NCBI GenBank assembly: GCA_944326235.1
Contig: CALVDH010000006.1
Span: 28,427 to 92,426, forward strand
Length of the DNA: 64,000 nt
From: an uncultured Bacteroidales bacterium
GTDB lineage: Bacteria > Bacteroidota > Bacteroidia > Bacteroidales > UBA932
Direction of reading: 5' to 3'
A program made the translations under genes and the position numbers. Below are positions 27,063 to 36,600 of the stretch, piece by piece. The first letter of the stretch is position 1, and every line of letters begins with the position of its first letter. A model generated the notes under the pieces. The model saw only the letters and a program-made list of their open reading frames with translations, did no database searches and had not been told where the DNA came from.

Positions 27063-29114
27063 ATGGGAAGGCTCCGGACGCTCATATCACTGCTGATTCT
27101 GCTTTCTGTGCTGCCTTTGCGGGCCCAGGACAGCAGAGACTCGCTTGTCCGTCTCCTTCAGGCAGATATGGCGCGTCTGGTGGAGATAAACGGGAAAGAA
27201 TACCGGAAGGTGGTCGGTGATGCGGTATTCCTGCACAATGACACATACCTGTACTGCGACAGCGCGTACTGGAATGTCTCCGAGGAATATATCGATGCTC
27301 TGGGCAGTATCAGAATAGTTCAGGAGAACACGGTCCTGACCGGAGACAGCATCAAGTACGTCATCCCCGAGAATACGGCCAAGTTCCGTGGGCATCTGGT
27401 GGAACTGGTGGACAGAGACAGCAATGTATTGAGAACCAATTATCTGGATTACAATACAAAAGACAGTGTCGCCCTTTTCTACCGCGGAGGGGCGATGAAG
27501 GATTCGGACGGTAACCTGATAGAGAGTATCACCGGAAGGTACAGTTCTCCCCTTGAGCGTTTTGACTTCATAGGTCAGGTGGAGATGTTCTCGGACTCCC
27601 TGTTCTTCGTATGTGATACGCTCTATTATGATACTCAGAGGGAAATCGCCCGTTTCCATGGCAATACTCAGGGCTGGTACGGGGACAATTCCATTTCTTC
27701 CGGAGCCGGCCGCTACGAGAGGATGGTGGAGAAGCTCTATTTCCGGAAGGATGTCCACATTCTGACGGAGGACTATGAGATGTGGAGCGACTCTCTCTAC
27801 TATGACCGGCTTACAGAATATTCCCATCTTCTCGGCAATGTCCAGCTTCTGGACACGGTGGACAATGCCATAGCGCTGGCGGGGGAACTGCGGTTCTGGA
27901 ACGAGCCGCGGAGAGCCGAGCTCTACCGCTCTCCGGCTCTGGTGACGATAGACGAGAATGAGGAGGGTGAGCGTGATTCGGTGTTCATGTCCGCAGATAC
28001 ATTGATATATTATACCATGCGCATGTGCGACGTGGACAGTGCGGTCGTAGCGGCGGCGAAGGAAAGATACGAGGCGGCGCTTGTCGATCCCATGCAGCAG
28101 AAAAAATCTTCCGGATCTCCGGCGGCAGGGGCCTCCGGAGCGGCGGCGGCCGGCTCGGCCAGGTCTGCCGGAGCATCGGCGGCAGCCAGGCGGCAGCCAG
28201 GGCCCGGAACCCTTCCTTCTCCGTATTACCCGCCTGAGGATACGCTGTCTGTGACAGACTCCATTCCGGCATCGGATTCCCTTTCCGTCCGGGATTCGCT
28301 GTCAGTCACTGACTCCCTCTCTGTTACAGATTCTCTTTCTGTCCCCGACTCCCTTTCCGTGACGGACTCGCTGGAACTGCCCCCTCCTCCGGATACCACT
28401 GAAGTTACGTTCATGGAGGCATGGCATCATGTGCGCATCTATAAGAGTGACATACAGATACGTTGTGACTCACTGCTGTTCACATCCATTGACTCCATTG
28501 CCCGTCTGTTCACGGAACCGGTGCTGTGGTATGAAATCAAGAGCCAGATAACGGCTGACAGCATGCAGTTCCTTTTCCGCAACCAGACCCTGGACAGGGG
28601 GTATCTGTTCTCCAATGCGTTCGTTATATCGGAGGAAGAACCGGACAAGTATTATCATCAGATAAAGTCTCCTGAGATGATAGGCTATTTCGAGAACAGT
28701 CAGGTCTCCCGGTTTGATGCTCTCGGCGGGGTGACGGCCATGTTCTATGTGGCTGAGGATTCTGTAATTACTACGATGAACCAAAAGGAATGCCGGCTGA
28801 TGACCGGGCGTCTCAAGGACGGGCAGCTGCAGAGGATACTCTATACCGAGAATATCAAGAGTGATGCCTGGCCTGTATGGAAGCTGACTCTGGAACAGAG
28901 CCGTCTCAGGGATTTCAACTGGACTCCGGAACTTCGTCCCGCATCCCGTTACGACGTGACATCCAGAGGAGTCCGTGCTTCCAGGAGGGCGGAGTCGGTG
29001 CCTTCTCCGGATTTTCCGACATTCAAATATGCCGAAAAATATTTCGAGGGGTACATGCGGGGCATAATACGGGAAATAGACGGCAGAAAGCCTTTGATTT
29101 GGATAGAAAGATGA
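27063..29114 (+). CDS. OstA/LptA-like outer-membrane biogenesis protein with Ser-rich insert
   Basis: 683 residues. Signal peptide (1-20), then repeated OstA-type strand units (GDAVFLHNDTYLYCDSAYW, LGNVQLLDTVDNA and others) like those in LptA/LptD lipopolysaccharide-transport proteins, interrupted by an Ala/Gly-rich region (about residues 348-385) and a D-S-L-S-V repeat region (about 391-440), then more OstA-like sequence to the C-terminus. It probably bridges lipopolysaccharide between membranes. The inserted low-complexity region is unusual; see findings. Last of the SurA/OstA run. Confidence 0.87.
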   Translation: MGRLRTLISLLILLSVLPLRAQDSRDSLVRLLQADMARLVEINGKEYRKVVGDAVFLHNDTYLYCDSAYWNVSEEYIDALGSIRIVQENTVLTGDSIKYVIPENTAKFRGHLVELVDRDSNVLRTNYLDYNTKDSVALFYRGGAMKDSDGNLIESITGRYSSPLERFDFIGQVEMFSDSLFFVCDTLYYDTQREIARFHGNTQGWYGDNSISSGAGRYERMVEKLYFRKDVHILTEDYEMWSDSLYYDRLTEYSHLLGNVQLLDTVDNAIALAGELRFWNEPRRAELYRSPALVTIDENEEGERDSVFMSADTLIYYTMRMCDVDSAVVAAAKERYEAALVDPMQQKKSSGSPAAGASGAAAAGSARSAGASAAARRQPGPGTLPSPYYPPEDTLSVTDSIPASDSLSVRDSLSVTDSLSVTDSLSVPDSLSVTDSLELPPPPDTTEVTFMEAWHHVRIYKSDIQIRCDSLLFTSIDSIARLFTEPVLWYEIKSQITADSMQFLFRNQTLDRGYLFSNAFVISEEEPDKYYHQIKSPEMIGYFENSQVSRFDALGGVTAMFYVAEDSVITTMNQKECRLMTGRLKDGQLQRILYTENIKSDAWPVWKLTLEQSRLRDFNWTPELRPASRYDVTSRGVRASRRAESVPSPDFPTFKYAEKYFEGYMRGIIREIDGRKPLIWIER

Positions 29115-29124
29115 GATTTTTTTG

Positions 29125-29132
29125 TACATTTG
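29125..29132 (+). promoter_or_regulatory. Promoter -7 box of the hut cluster
   Basis: TACATTTG, a match to TAnnTTTG, 30 bp before the hutH ATG. Its position right after the OstA-like gene's stop makes the hut genes a separate transcription unit. Confidence 0.65.
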
Positions 29133-29162
29133 TAGGTTAATTGACTAAAAACCTATAAACGT

Positions 29163-30659
29163 ATGATACAGTTTGATATAGATGCCCTTCAGCATTCCTT
29201 TGAGGATGTGAGGACGCTCCTGGATCCCGAGTGCCGCCTGCATCTGGGCGAAGCTTCCCGTAAAAGAATTGAGAAATGCCGCAGTTATCTGGACGAGCGG
29301 ATGAAGAACCAGAAGGCTCCTATCTATGGAGTAACTACCGGTTTCGGCTCACTCTGCAACGTGTCCGTGGACCGCGACCAGCTCTCGCAGCTCCAGAAGA
29401 ATCTGGTGATGTCCCATGCCTGCGGAGTAGGAGAGGAGGTGCGCCCTGAGATTGTGCGCCTTATGCTGGCCCTGAAGGTCAAATCCCTGTCCTACGGCTA
29501 CTCCGGAGTAAGGGTCGAGACCGTGGAAAGGCTGGTTGACTTCTTCAATGAAGGAGTGATTCCGGTGGTATATCAGCAGGGCTCTCTCGGCGCGTCCGGC
29601 GACCTGGCCCCTCTGGCCAATATGTGTCTGCCTCTGCTTGGTCTCGGCGAGTTTGACTACAAGGGCAGGAGATATCCCGGAAGCGAGCTGGAGAAACTCT
29701 TCGGATGGAAGCCTCTGACGCTGGCGTCGAAGGAGGGTCTGGCCCTTCTTAACGGCACCCAGTTCATGCTGGCCCATGCCGTATGGTGCCTGTGTCATGC
29801 GAAGCATATCTCGGCTGCCGCCGACAAGGTAGCCACCGTCTCCCTCGAGGCCTTCAACGGCCGCAAGGAGCCATTCACACCCGGTGTGCATGCCGTCCGT
29901 CCTCATAAGGGACAGATGGAGACGGCCCGCGTCATCCTCGGCTATCTCCAGGGCAGCCAGCTTATCGACGGACCCGGCAAGGAAGTGCAGGATCCCTACT
30001 CTTTCCGCTGTGTGCCTCAGGTGCACGGGGCGTCCAAGGACGCGCTCGGGTATGTGGAGAGTGTGTTCATGACCGAGGTCAACAGCGCTACCGACAACCC
30101 TACCGTCCTTCCCGACGAGGACCAGGTCATCTCCGCCGGCAACTTCCACGGGCAGCCTCTTTCCATCACCCTGGATTTCCTGGCCATCGCCATGGCGGAG
30201 CTTGGCTCCATATCCGAGCGCCGTACCTACCAGCTGATTTCCGGCAAGAGGGGACTCCCCTCCTTCCTGGTGGCCAAGTCCGGACTGAATTCCGGCTTCA
30301 TGATTCCTCAGTACGCCGCTGCATCCATAGTCAGCCAGAACAAGCAGTTGTGCACTCCCTGTGTGGTAGACACCATAGATTCGTCCCAGGGGCAGGAAGA
30401 TCATGTCAGCATGGGCGCCAACGCTGCGACCAAATGCGTCAGAGTAATCGAGAATGTCGAGAAGATTCTCGGCATTGAGATGCTGAACGCGGCCCAGGCC
30501 CTCGAGTTCCGTCATCGCGCCGGAGCCGGCAAGTCCTCGCCCGTAATCGAGAAATTCTTCGAGGACTACCGCAGGACTGTGCCTTTCGTGGAGGAAGATA
30601 CGGTGATGTACACCCGTATCAAGGATTCCATAGACTTCATTAAGAACGCAGAAATTTAA
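29163..30659 (+). CDS. hutH: Histidine ammonia-lyase
   Basis: First step of histidine breakdown, giving urocanate and ammonia. The self-formed MIO cofactor triad Ala144-Ser145-Gly146 lies in GSLGASGDLAPL. Other family motifs: YGVTTGFGSL and NSATDNPTV. 498 residues, full length. Its stop is two bases before the hutI start, so the genes form an operon. Confidence 0.98.
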   Translation: MIQFDIDALQHSFEDVRTLLDPECRLHLGEASRKRIEKCRSYLDERMKNQKAPIYGVTTGFGSLCNVSVDRDQLSQLQKNLVMSHACGVGEEVRPEIVRLMLALKVKSLSYGYSGVRVETVERLVDFFNEGVIPVVYQQGSLGASGDLAPLANMCLPLLGLGEFDYKGRRYPGSELEKLFGWKPLTLASKEGLALLNGTQFMLAHAVWCLCHAKHISAAADKVATVSLEAFNGRKEPFTPGVHAVRPHKGQMETARVILGYLQGSQLIDGPGKEVQDPYSFRCVPQVHGASKDALGYVESVFMTEVNSATDNPTVLPDEDQVISAGNFHGQPLSITLDFLAIAMAELGSISERRTYQLISGKRGLPSFLVAKSGLNSGFMIPQYAAASIVSQNKQLCTPCVVDTIDSSQGQEDHVSMGANAATKCVRVIENVEKILGIEMLNAAQALEFRHRAGAGKSSPVIEKFFEDYRRTVPFVEEDTVMYTRIKDSIDFIKNAEI

Positions 30660-30661
30660 AA

Positions 30662-31924
30662 ATGTCAATTTTTATAAAAAATATAAAAAAGCTTGTCAAT
30701 GTGCGGGAGGCGGCTCCTTCTGCCCCGTTGCGGGGAGAGGAGATGCTGTCGTTGCCCTGTCTTGACGGTGCCTGGCTGCTGACGGAGGGAGACCGTATCT
30801 CCCGCCTCGGCAGGATGCAGGACCTCCGGCCTGAGGAACTGGAGGCGCTGGAACGCTCTTCTGATGAGGTGATTGACGCTGAGGGCAGGATGGTGTTCCC
30901 TTCCTACTGCGACTCCCACACCCATCTGGTCTATGCCGGCAGCCGCGAGATGGAGTTCATGGACAAGCTGCGCGGTCTCTCTTATCAGGAGATTGCCCGC
31001 CGGGGCGGCGGTATCCTCAATTCGGTGGAGCTGCTGCACAATACCCCGGAGGATGACCTCCTGCAGCAGACCCTGGTCCGTGCGCATGAGATAATCTCCC
31101 TGGGCACCGGTGCGGTGGAGATCAAGAGCGGTTACGGCCTCACCGTCGAGGATGAGGTCAAGATGCTCCGGGTCGCCCGCAGGGTGGAGGAGGAGACTCC
31201 GCTCAGGGTCCGCACCACCTTCCTCGGGGCCCACGCCGTGCCTGCCCGCTATAAAGGCAACCGGGAGGGATATGTGGATGAGATAGTCCGTGAGATCATG
31301 CCGGCCGTCGCCGCCGAGGGACTGGCTGACTACGTGGATATTTTCGTAGAGGAGGGATTCTTCACTGTGGAGGATGCCTCCCGGATCTTCGAGGCCGCCG
31401 CTAAGTACGGCATGGTTCCGAAGGTGCATGCCAACCAGATGAGTTTTTCCGGAGGAGTGCAGGTGGGCGTGCGCTATGGAGCCGCCTCTGTCGACCATCT
31501 CGAGTTCACCGGCCCTGAGGAGTTCAAGGCCCTGCAGGGCAGCGGGACCATCGCGACGCTCCTGCCCGGTGCTACATTTTTCCTGGATATGGATTATCCT
31601 AAGGCGAAGGACATGCTGGAGTATGACCTGCCGCTGGCCATTGCCTCCAACTACAACCCCGGCTCCTGCCCTTCAGGGGACATGAAGTTCATGATGGCCC
31701 TGGCCATGATCAAGATGCGCCTGACTCCCGAGACAGTGCTCAACGCTGCGATCGTCAACGGTGCGTTTGCGATGGGCGTGGCTTCGGAATACGGAAGCAT
31801 TACCCCCGGTAAGAAAGCCTCCCTCTTCATTACCAAGAAGATACCTTCGTACGAATTCGTTCCCTACAGTTTCACTTCCCAGCTGATCGAGAATATAATT
31901 TTAAACGGTAAGATATATGGATAG
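30662..31924 (+). CDS. hutI: Imidazolonepropionase
   Basis: Amidohydrolase-superfamily enzyme opening imidazolone propionate to formiminoglutamate. Metal ligand motif SHTHLVYAG, substrate region KSGYGL, and later VHANQMSFSGGVQ and SVDHLEF. 420 residues. It overlaps the next (MBL-fold) gene by 8 bp. It needs the product of urocanate hydratase (hutU), which is not in this window. Confidence 0.97.
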   Translation: MSIFIKNIKKLVNVREAAPSAPLRGEEMLSLPCLDGAWLLTEGDRISRLGRMQDLRPEELEALERSSDEVIDAEGRMVFPSYCDSHTHLVYAGSREMEFMDKLRGLSYQEIARRGGGILNSVELLHNTPEDDLLQQTLVRAHEIISLGTGAVEIKSGYGLTVEDEVKMLRVARRVEEETPLRVRTTFLGAHAVPARYKGNREGYVDEIVREIMPAVAAEGLADYVDIFVEEGFFTVEDASRIFEAAAKYGMVPKVHANQMSFSGGVQVGVRYGAASVDHLEFTGPEEFKALQGSGTIATLLPGATFFLDMDYPKAKDMLEYDLPLAIASNYNPGSCPSGDMKFMMALAMIKMRLTPETVLNAAIVNGAFAMGVASEYGSITPGKKASLFITKKIPSYEFVPYSFTSQLIENIILNGKIYG

Positions 31925-32567
31925 TTACAAGACCCCTCTGGGCGAGATCAAAATCACGGTGATAGGCCATGCCTCACTGCTTGTCGAATGGAACGGAAAA
32001 TACATCTATTCCGATCCTTACAGCGAAGCGGGCGACTTCTCCGGCAGGGAGAAGGCCGACCTGATCCTCATCACTCACAACCACTATGACCACTATGACG
32101 AGTCTGCCTGGTCCAAGATTGTGACGGACAAGACTCTTTTCGTGGTGAGCCAGGACGTGGGCAAGGTCTCGGACCGCTATGTGGTGCTCAAGAACGGAGA
32201 GTCCTACAACTATGAGGGGCTGATGATCCATGCCGTACACGCCTACAATGTCAACCGCCGCAATGATGCCGGCGAGCTTTTCCATCCCAGAGGTGTCGGA
32301 AACGGCTATGTCCTGGATTTCGGAGGCTTCCGCCTCTACATCGCGGGAGATACCGAGCCTATTCCCGAGATGAGACACGTGACTAACATCGACATCGCAT
32401 TCCTGCCCAAGAATCTCCCTTATACCATGACGGACGAGGAATTCGTGCAGGTGGCGAACACCATACGGCCCAAGTATCTGTATCCGATTCACTATTTCGA
32501 GCTGGATGTAGCGAAGCTCATCGGCATGCTGGATACAGGCATAACCATGATAGTAAACAACAAATAA
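31917..32567 (+). CDS. MBL-fold metal-dependent hydrolase (UlaG-like)
   Basis: 216 residues, metallo-beta-lactamase fold with the metal motif THNHYDHYD, IYSDPY before it, IAGDTEP and YPIHYF at later ligand positions. The closest-type family is UlaG-like hydrolases, which act on a lactone or ester, but the substrate here is unknown. It overlaps hutI and is followed by ftcD, so it is embedded in the histidine operon, perhaps with a role in that pathway. That role is inferred only from position. Confidence 0.85.
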   Translation: MDSYKTPLGEIKITVIGHASLLVEWNGKYIYSDPYSEAGDFSGREKADLILITHNHYDHYDESAWSKIVTDKTLFVVSQDVGKVSDRYVVLKNGESYNYEGLMIHAVHAYNVNRRNDAGELFHPRGVGNGYVLDFGGFRLYIAGDTEPIPEMRHVTNIDIAFLPKNLPYTMTDEEFVQVANTIRPKYLYPIHYFELDVAKLIGMLDTGITMIVNNK

Positions 32568-32580
32568 TATTCAATCAGAA

Positions 32581-34278
32581 ATGACACGTAAACTTATTGA
32601 GTGCGTTCCCAACTTCAGCGAGGGACGCGATATGCAGATTATCAAGCAGATTACCGACGCCGCCGAGAGTGTCGAGGGTGTAAAGCTCCTGGATGTGGAT
32701 CCCGGTGCGGCCACCAACCGTACGGTGGTGACTTTCGTAGGAGAGCCCGAGAAGGTCATGGAGGCTGCTTTCCGCGCAGTCAGGAAGGCTTCCGAGATCA
32801 TCGACATGAGGCATCATCACGGCGAGCATCCCCGTATGGGCGCCACTGACGTGTGCCCTCTCGTGCCCATCGCAGGCGTGACTATGGAGGAGTGCGCGGA
32901 GTATGCCCGCACCCTGGCCAAGAGGATAGGCGAGGAGCTGGGAATACCGGTATTCTGCTATGAGAGCGCTGCCTATACCGAGGCACGCAGGAATCTGGCC
33001 GTATGCCGTGCAGGCGAGTACGAAGGTCTGGCCAAGAGGTTTGCCGACGGGGAGAAGCCCGATTTCGGTCCGGCCGTCATCGATGACTTTACCGCCCGTA
33101 CAGGTGCTACTGCCGTGGGCGCCAGGGATTTCCTCGTAGCCATCAACTATAACCTCAACACCACCTCCACCCGCCGTGCCAACTCCGTGGCCTTCGACGT
33201 GCGCGAGAAGGGCCGCAAGAAGAGAGAGGGCGACCCCATCACCGGAAAGGTGGTGAAGGATGAGAACGGTGAGGTGGTATGGATTCCCGGAACTCTGAAG
33301 GGCTGCAAGGCTATCGGCTGGTTCATCGAGGAGTACGGTATCGCCCAGGTGTCCATGAATGTGACCAACATCAACGTCACTCCCGTCCATGTGGCCTTCG
33401 ACGAGGTGTGTGAGAAGGCTCACGCCCGCGGTCTGAGGGTGACCGGCTCGGAGATTGTCGGCCTCATCCCCAAGAAGGTGCTCATCGACGCCGGCAAGCA
33501 TTACCTGGCCAAGCAGAACCGCTCCTGCGGTATTCCCGAGGAGGACATCATAAAGATAGCCGTGAAGTCCATGGGACTGGACGACCTCAAGCCTTTCAAT
33601 CCCCGCGAGAAGGTCATCGAGTACATCCTTGAGGACAGCGACAGGACTCCTAAGTTGGTGGATCTGACCGTCCGCGGCTTCGCAGAGGAGACTTCCCGCG
33701 AGTCTCCGGCTCCCGGCGGCGGATCGATATCTGCATATATGGGCTCCCTCGGGGCCGCTCTCGGTGCCATGGTGGCCAACCTGTCCTCGCACAAGAGAGG
33801 CTGGGACGACCAGTGCCCCAAGTTCTCCGAGTGGGCTGAGAAGGGACAGGAGCTGATGTACGAGCTGCTGCACCTCGTGGACGAGGATACAGCGGCATTC
33901 AACCGTATCATGGATGCCATGTCCCTGCCTAAGAAGACCGATGAGGAGAAGGCCGCACGCGCAGCAGCCATGCAGGATGCCACTCTCTATGCCACCGAGG
34001 TGCCTCTGAGGACCATGAAGGCTTCCTTCAAGGTGTTTGAGCTGGTGGAGGCAATGGCCTCGGAGGGTAATCCCAACTCCGTATCCGATGCCGGTGTGGG
34101 TGCGCTTGCAGCCCGTTCCGCAGTCCTCGGAGCCTTCCTCAATGTGAAGATCAATGCCTCTGGCCTGAAAGACCGCGAGAAGGCCGATGCTCTCGTAGCC
34201 GAGGCGGCAGTCATCGCTGAAGAGGCTGTGAAACAGGAGGCAAAGGTTATTGAGATAGTGAACTCCAAGATAGGCTGA
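32581..34278 (+). CDS. ftcD: Bifunctional glutamate formiminotransferase / cyclodeaminase
   Basis: 565 residues: an N-terminal formiminotransferase (about 1-320, starting ECVPNFSEGRD, with HHHGEHPRMGATDV) and a C-terminal formimino-THF cyclodeaminase (about 370-565, with ESPAPGGGSISAYMGSLGAALGAMV). It moves the formimino group from formiminoglutamate to tetrahydrofolate, then yields methenyl-THF and ammonia, linking histidine breakdown to one-carbon metabolism. The fused form is typical of Bacteroidota and animals. Last gene of the hut operon. Confidence 0.97.
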   Translation: MTRKLIECVPNFSEGRDMQIIKQITDAAESVEGVKLLDVDPGAATNRTVVTFVGEPEKVMEAAFRAVRKASEIIDMRHHHGEHPRMGATDVCPLVPIAGVTMEECAEYARTLAKRIGEELGIPVFCYESAAYTEARRNLAVCRAGEYEGLAKRFADGEKPDFGPAVIDDFTARTGATAVGARDFLVAINYNLNTTSTRRANSVAFDVREKGRKKREGDPITGKVVKDENGEVVWIPGTLKGCKAIGWFIEEYGIAQVSMNVTNINVTPVHVAFDEVCEKAHARGLRVTGSEIVGLIPKKVLIDAGKHYLAKQNRSCGIPEEDIIKIAVKSMGLDDLKPFNPREKVIEYILEDSDRTPKLVDLTVRGFAEETSRESPAPGGGSISAYMGSLGAALGAMVANLSSHKRGWDDQCPKFSEWAEKGQELMYELLHLVDEDTAAFNRIMDAMSLPKKTDEEKAARAAAMQDATLYATEVPLRTMKASFKVFELVEAMASEGNPNSVSDAGVGALAARSAVLGAFLNVKINASGLKDREKADALVAEAAVIAEEAVKQEAKVIEIVNSKIG

Positions 34279-34301
34279 TTTGATTTTTTCGCCAAAATGT
34301 A

Positions 34302-34309
34302 TATTTTTG
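34302..34309 (+). promoter_or_regulatory. Promoter -7 box of the fabH cluster
   Basis: TATTTTTG lies 29 bp before the fabH ATG, between ftcD and fabH, and matches TAnnTTTG. Confidence 0.6.
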
Positions 34310-34338
34310 CGCGATTTTAACAAAAGTTAGCTAAAAGT

Positions 34339-35298
34339 ATGAGAATAATAGGAACTGGCAGTGCACGCCCCTCCAAGGTCGTGACCAACTCGATGTTGGA
34401 GAATTTCCTGGATACCAGCGACGAGTGGATAGTGACCCGTACTGGTATCCACGAGAGGCGTGTCATATCCTCCGAGAATCTGGAGGATCTGGCCGCGACG
34501 GCCGCCCGTAACGCTATGGAGAACGCCGGGATAACATCCGAGGACGTGGATTTTATCATCTGTTCCAATGTGGTGAACGAGTATGTCACCCCCGGACTGG
34601 GCTGCGTGATACAGGGTATGATAGGCGCCACCTGTCCGACGATGGACATCAACTGTGCCTGCACCGGCTTTATCTACGCTCTCGATGTCGCCGAGGCGTA
34701 TCTGGCGACCAAGAAGGACATGAGGAATATCCTCATAGTCTGCGCTGAGGAGCCCGCCCGTATGATGAACTGGCATGACCGCTCCTCCTGCATCCTCTTC
34801 GGAGATGCCGCCGGCGCTGTCGTAGTTACCAAGGGTGATGACCTGAAGGCCATCCGCGTGTCCACCCACTGCAAGGTGGAGGCCCTCTATCAGAAGCGCA
34901 AGCTTCAGCCGACTCCCTTCATAACCAAGGAGGAGGTCGATACCGAGGGCGTGGTAATGAACGGCCAGGATGTCTTCAAGCTCGCAGTGTCCTCATCCAT
35001 CAAGGATATAGACAAGGTGCTGACCATGGCCGGAATGACTGCCGATGAGATAGACCTGTATGTGCTGCATCAGGCCAATGTCCGCATCATCGAGTCCATC
35101 CGGCACTTCGTGAACCAGGACAAGAGCAAGTTCCCCTTCAACCTGGACAGGTACGGCAACACATCGTCGGCCTCGATTCCCGCACTGCTGGACGACCTCA
35201 ACAGAGGTAATCAATTAAAAACAGGAGAAATGCTGCTGCTCAGTGCTTTCGGAGCAGGATTCACTACCGGTGCATGTATTCTCCGCTGGTCAATGTAA
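34339..35298 (+). CDS. fabH: 3-oxoacyl-ACP synthase III
   Basis: Starts fatty-acid synthesis by condensing an acyl-CoA with malonyl-ACP. Catalytic triad visible: Cys108 (NCACTGF), His244 (LHQANVRI), Asn274 (YGNTSSAS). 319 residues. It heads fabH-fabF-fabZ-fabG; plsX and rpmF, often its neighbours, are not here. The gap to fabF is 11 bp. Confidence 0.95.
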   Translation: MRIIGTGSARPSKVVTNSMLENFLDTSDEWIVTRTGIHERRVISSENLEDLAATAARNAMENAGITSEDVDFIICSNVVNEYVTPGLGCVIQGMIGATCPTMDINCACTGFIYALDVAEAYLATKKDMRNILIVCAEEPARMMNWHDRSSCILFGDAAGAVVVTKGDDLKAIRVSTHCKVEALYQKRKLQPTPFITKEEVDTEGVVMNGQDVFKLAVSSSIKDIDKVLTMAGMTADEIDLYVLHQANVRIIESIRHFVNQDKSKFPFNLDRYGNTSSASIPALLDDLNRGNQLKTGEMLLLSAFGAGFTTGACILRWSM

Positions 35299-35309
35299 AA
35301 TTAAACGAT

Positions 35310-36575
35310 ATGGAAAAAAGAGTAGTAGTGACAGGTCTTGGAGTTGTCTCCCCTGTCGGAAACAATGTAGAGACTTTCTGGAAGAACCTCGTGGACGGAG
35401 TCTGCGGCATCGACTTTATCAAGCAGTTTCCCACCGATGACCTTTCAGTGAAGATTGCAGGAGAGGTAAAGGACTTCAAGCCTGCTGATTACGGCATTGA
35501 GCCCAAGGCTGCAAGGAAGTTCGACCGTTTCTGCCTTTTCGCCCTTGCCGCTGCCAATCAGGCCGTGGCCATGAGCGGACTCAAGGCGACGGATGACGAG
35601 GAGGACAATACTCCCGGCACCGTGCACTCCGACCGTTTCGGAGTATATATCGGCTCAGGTATCGGCGGTATGCACTCTTTCGTGAACGAGACAGCCAAGA
35701 TGATCAAGGACGGTCCTCAGTGGATATCCCCCCTGTTCATCCCCACGATGATATCCAATATTGCGGCCGGTAATGTGGCCATCGCCCATCATGCCAAGGG
35801 TGTCTGCCTGCCTATCGTGACTGCCTGCGCTACAGGTACACACTCCATCGGCGAGGCCTACAGGGCCATTAAGTTCGGCTATGCCGACGCCATCATCGCC
35901 GGCGGTGCCGAGGCTGCTGTCAACCCTCTTGCTATCGGAGGTTTCTCCAACAGCAAGGCCCTCTCTCCCGCTGAGGATCCCATGGCGGCCTCCCTGCCTT
36001 TCGACGCCCGCCGTCAGGGCTTCGTGATAGCAGAGGGCGCCGGAGTCGTGGTTCTCGAGGAGTATGAGCACGCCATGGCCCGCGGAGCCAGGATCTATGC
36101 GGAGATCTGCGGTTACGGCAACACCTGTGACGCTTACCATTATACAGCTCCCTGCCCGGACGGCTCTACCCCTGCAAAGGCATTCAGGCAGGCTCTTACC
36201 GAGGCCCATTACTCGACATCGGATCTGCTGCACATCAATACCCACGGAACAGGCACGCCCCTGAACGACAAGTCCGAGACAGCGGCCATCAAGCTCGCTC
36301 TCGGAGAGGCTGAGGCCCGCAGGGCCATCCTCTGCTCCACCAAGTCCATGACCGGACATGCTCTCGGAGCTGCCGGCGGTATCGAGGCGGTGGCTGCAGT
36401 GCTCGCTCTGGACAACGGTATCGTGCCTCCCACCATCCACTACGAGGTGCCCGATCCCGAGTGCGACCTCGACGTCAATCCCAACCATGCCCGTGAGGCT
36501 AAGTTGACCATGGCCCTGTCCTCATCCCTGGGCTTCGGCGGACACAATGCCGTACTGGCGTTCAGACTCGTCTGA
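35310..36575 (+). CDS. fabF: 3-oxoacyl-ACP synthase II
   Basis: Chain-elongating ketosynthase (421 residues). N-terminal MEKRVVVTGLGVVSPVG and the active-site cysteine in TACATGTHSIGEA; His residues in NTHGTGTPLND and SMTGHALGAAG complete the triad. The ATG at 35310 is chosen because conserved sequence starts there; longer frames run into the fabH end. Part of the fab operon. Confidence 0.96.
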   Translation: MEKRVVVTGLGVVSPVGNNVETFWKNLVDGVCGIDFIKQFPTDDLSVKIAGEVKDFKPADYGIEPKAARKFDRFCLFALAAANQAVAMSGLKATDDEEDNTPGTVHSDRFGVYIGSGIGGMHSFVNETAKMIKDGPQWISPLFIPTMISNIAAGNVAIAHHAKGVCLPIVTACATGTHSIGEAYRAIKFGYADAIIAGGAEAAVNPLAIGGFSNSKALSPAEDPMAASLPFDARRQGFVIAEGAGVVVLEEYEHAMARGARIYAEICGYGNTCDAYHYTAPCPDGSTPAKAFRQALTEAHYSTSDLLHINTHGTGTPLNDKSETAAIKLALGEAEARRAILCSTKSMTGHALGAAGGIEAVAAVLALDNGIVPPTIHYEVPDPECDLDVNPNHAREAKLTMALSSSLGFGGHNAVLAFRLV

Positions 36576-36600
36576 TCATGTACTAACTAAACTAAATATT

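Noticed and set aside
28226..28414. D-S-L-S-V coding repeats read as a CRISPR-like array
   Set aside because: Units are degenerate, in frame and without spacers; they are part of the OstA-like gene.
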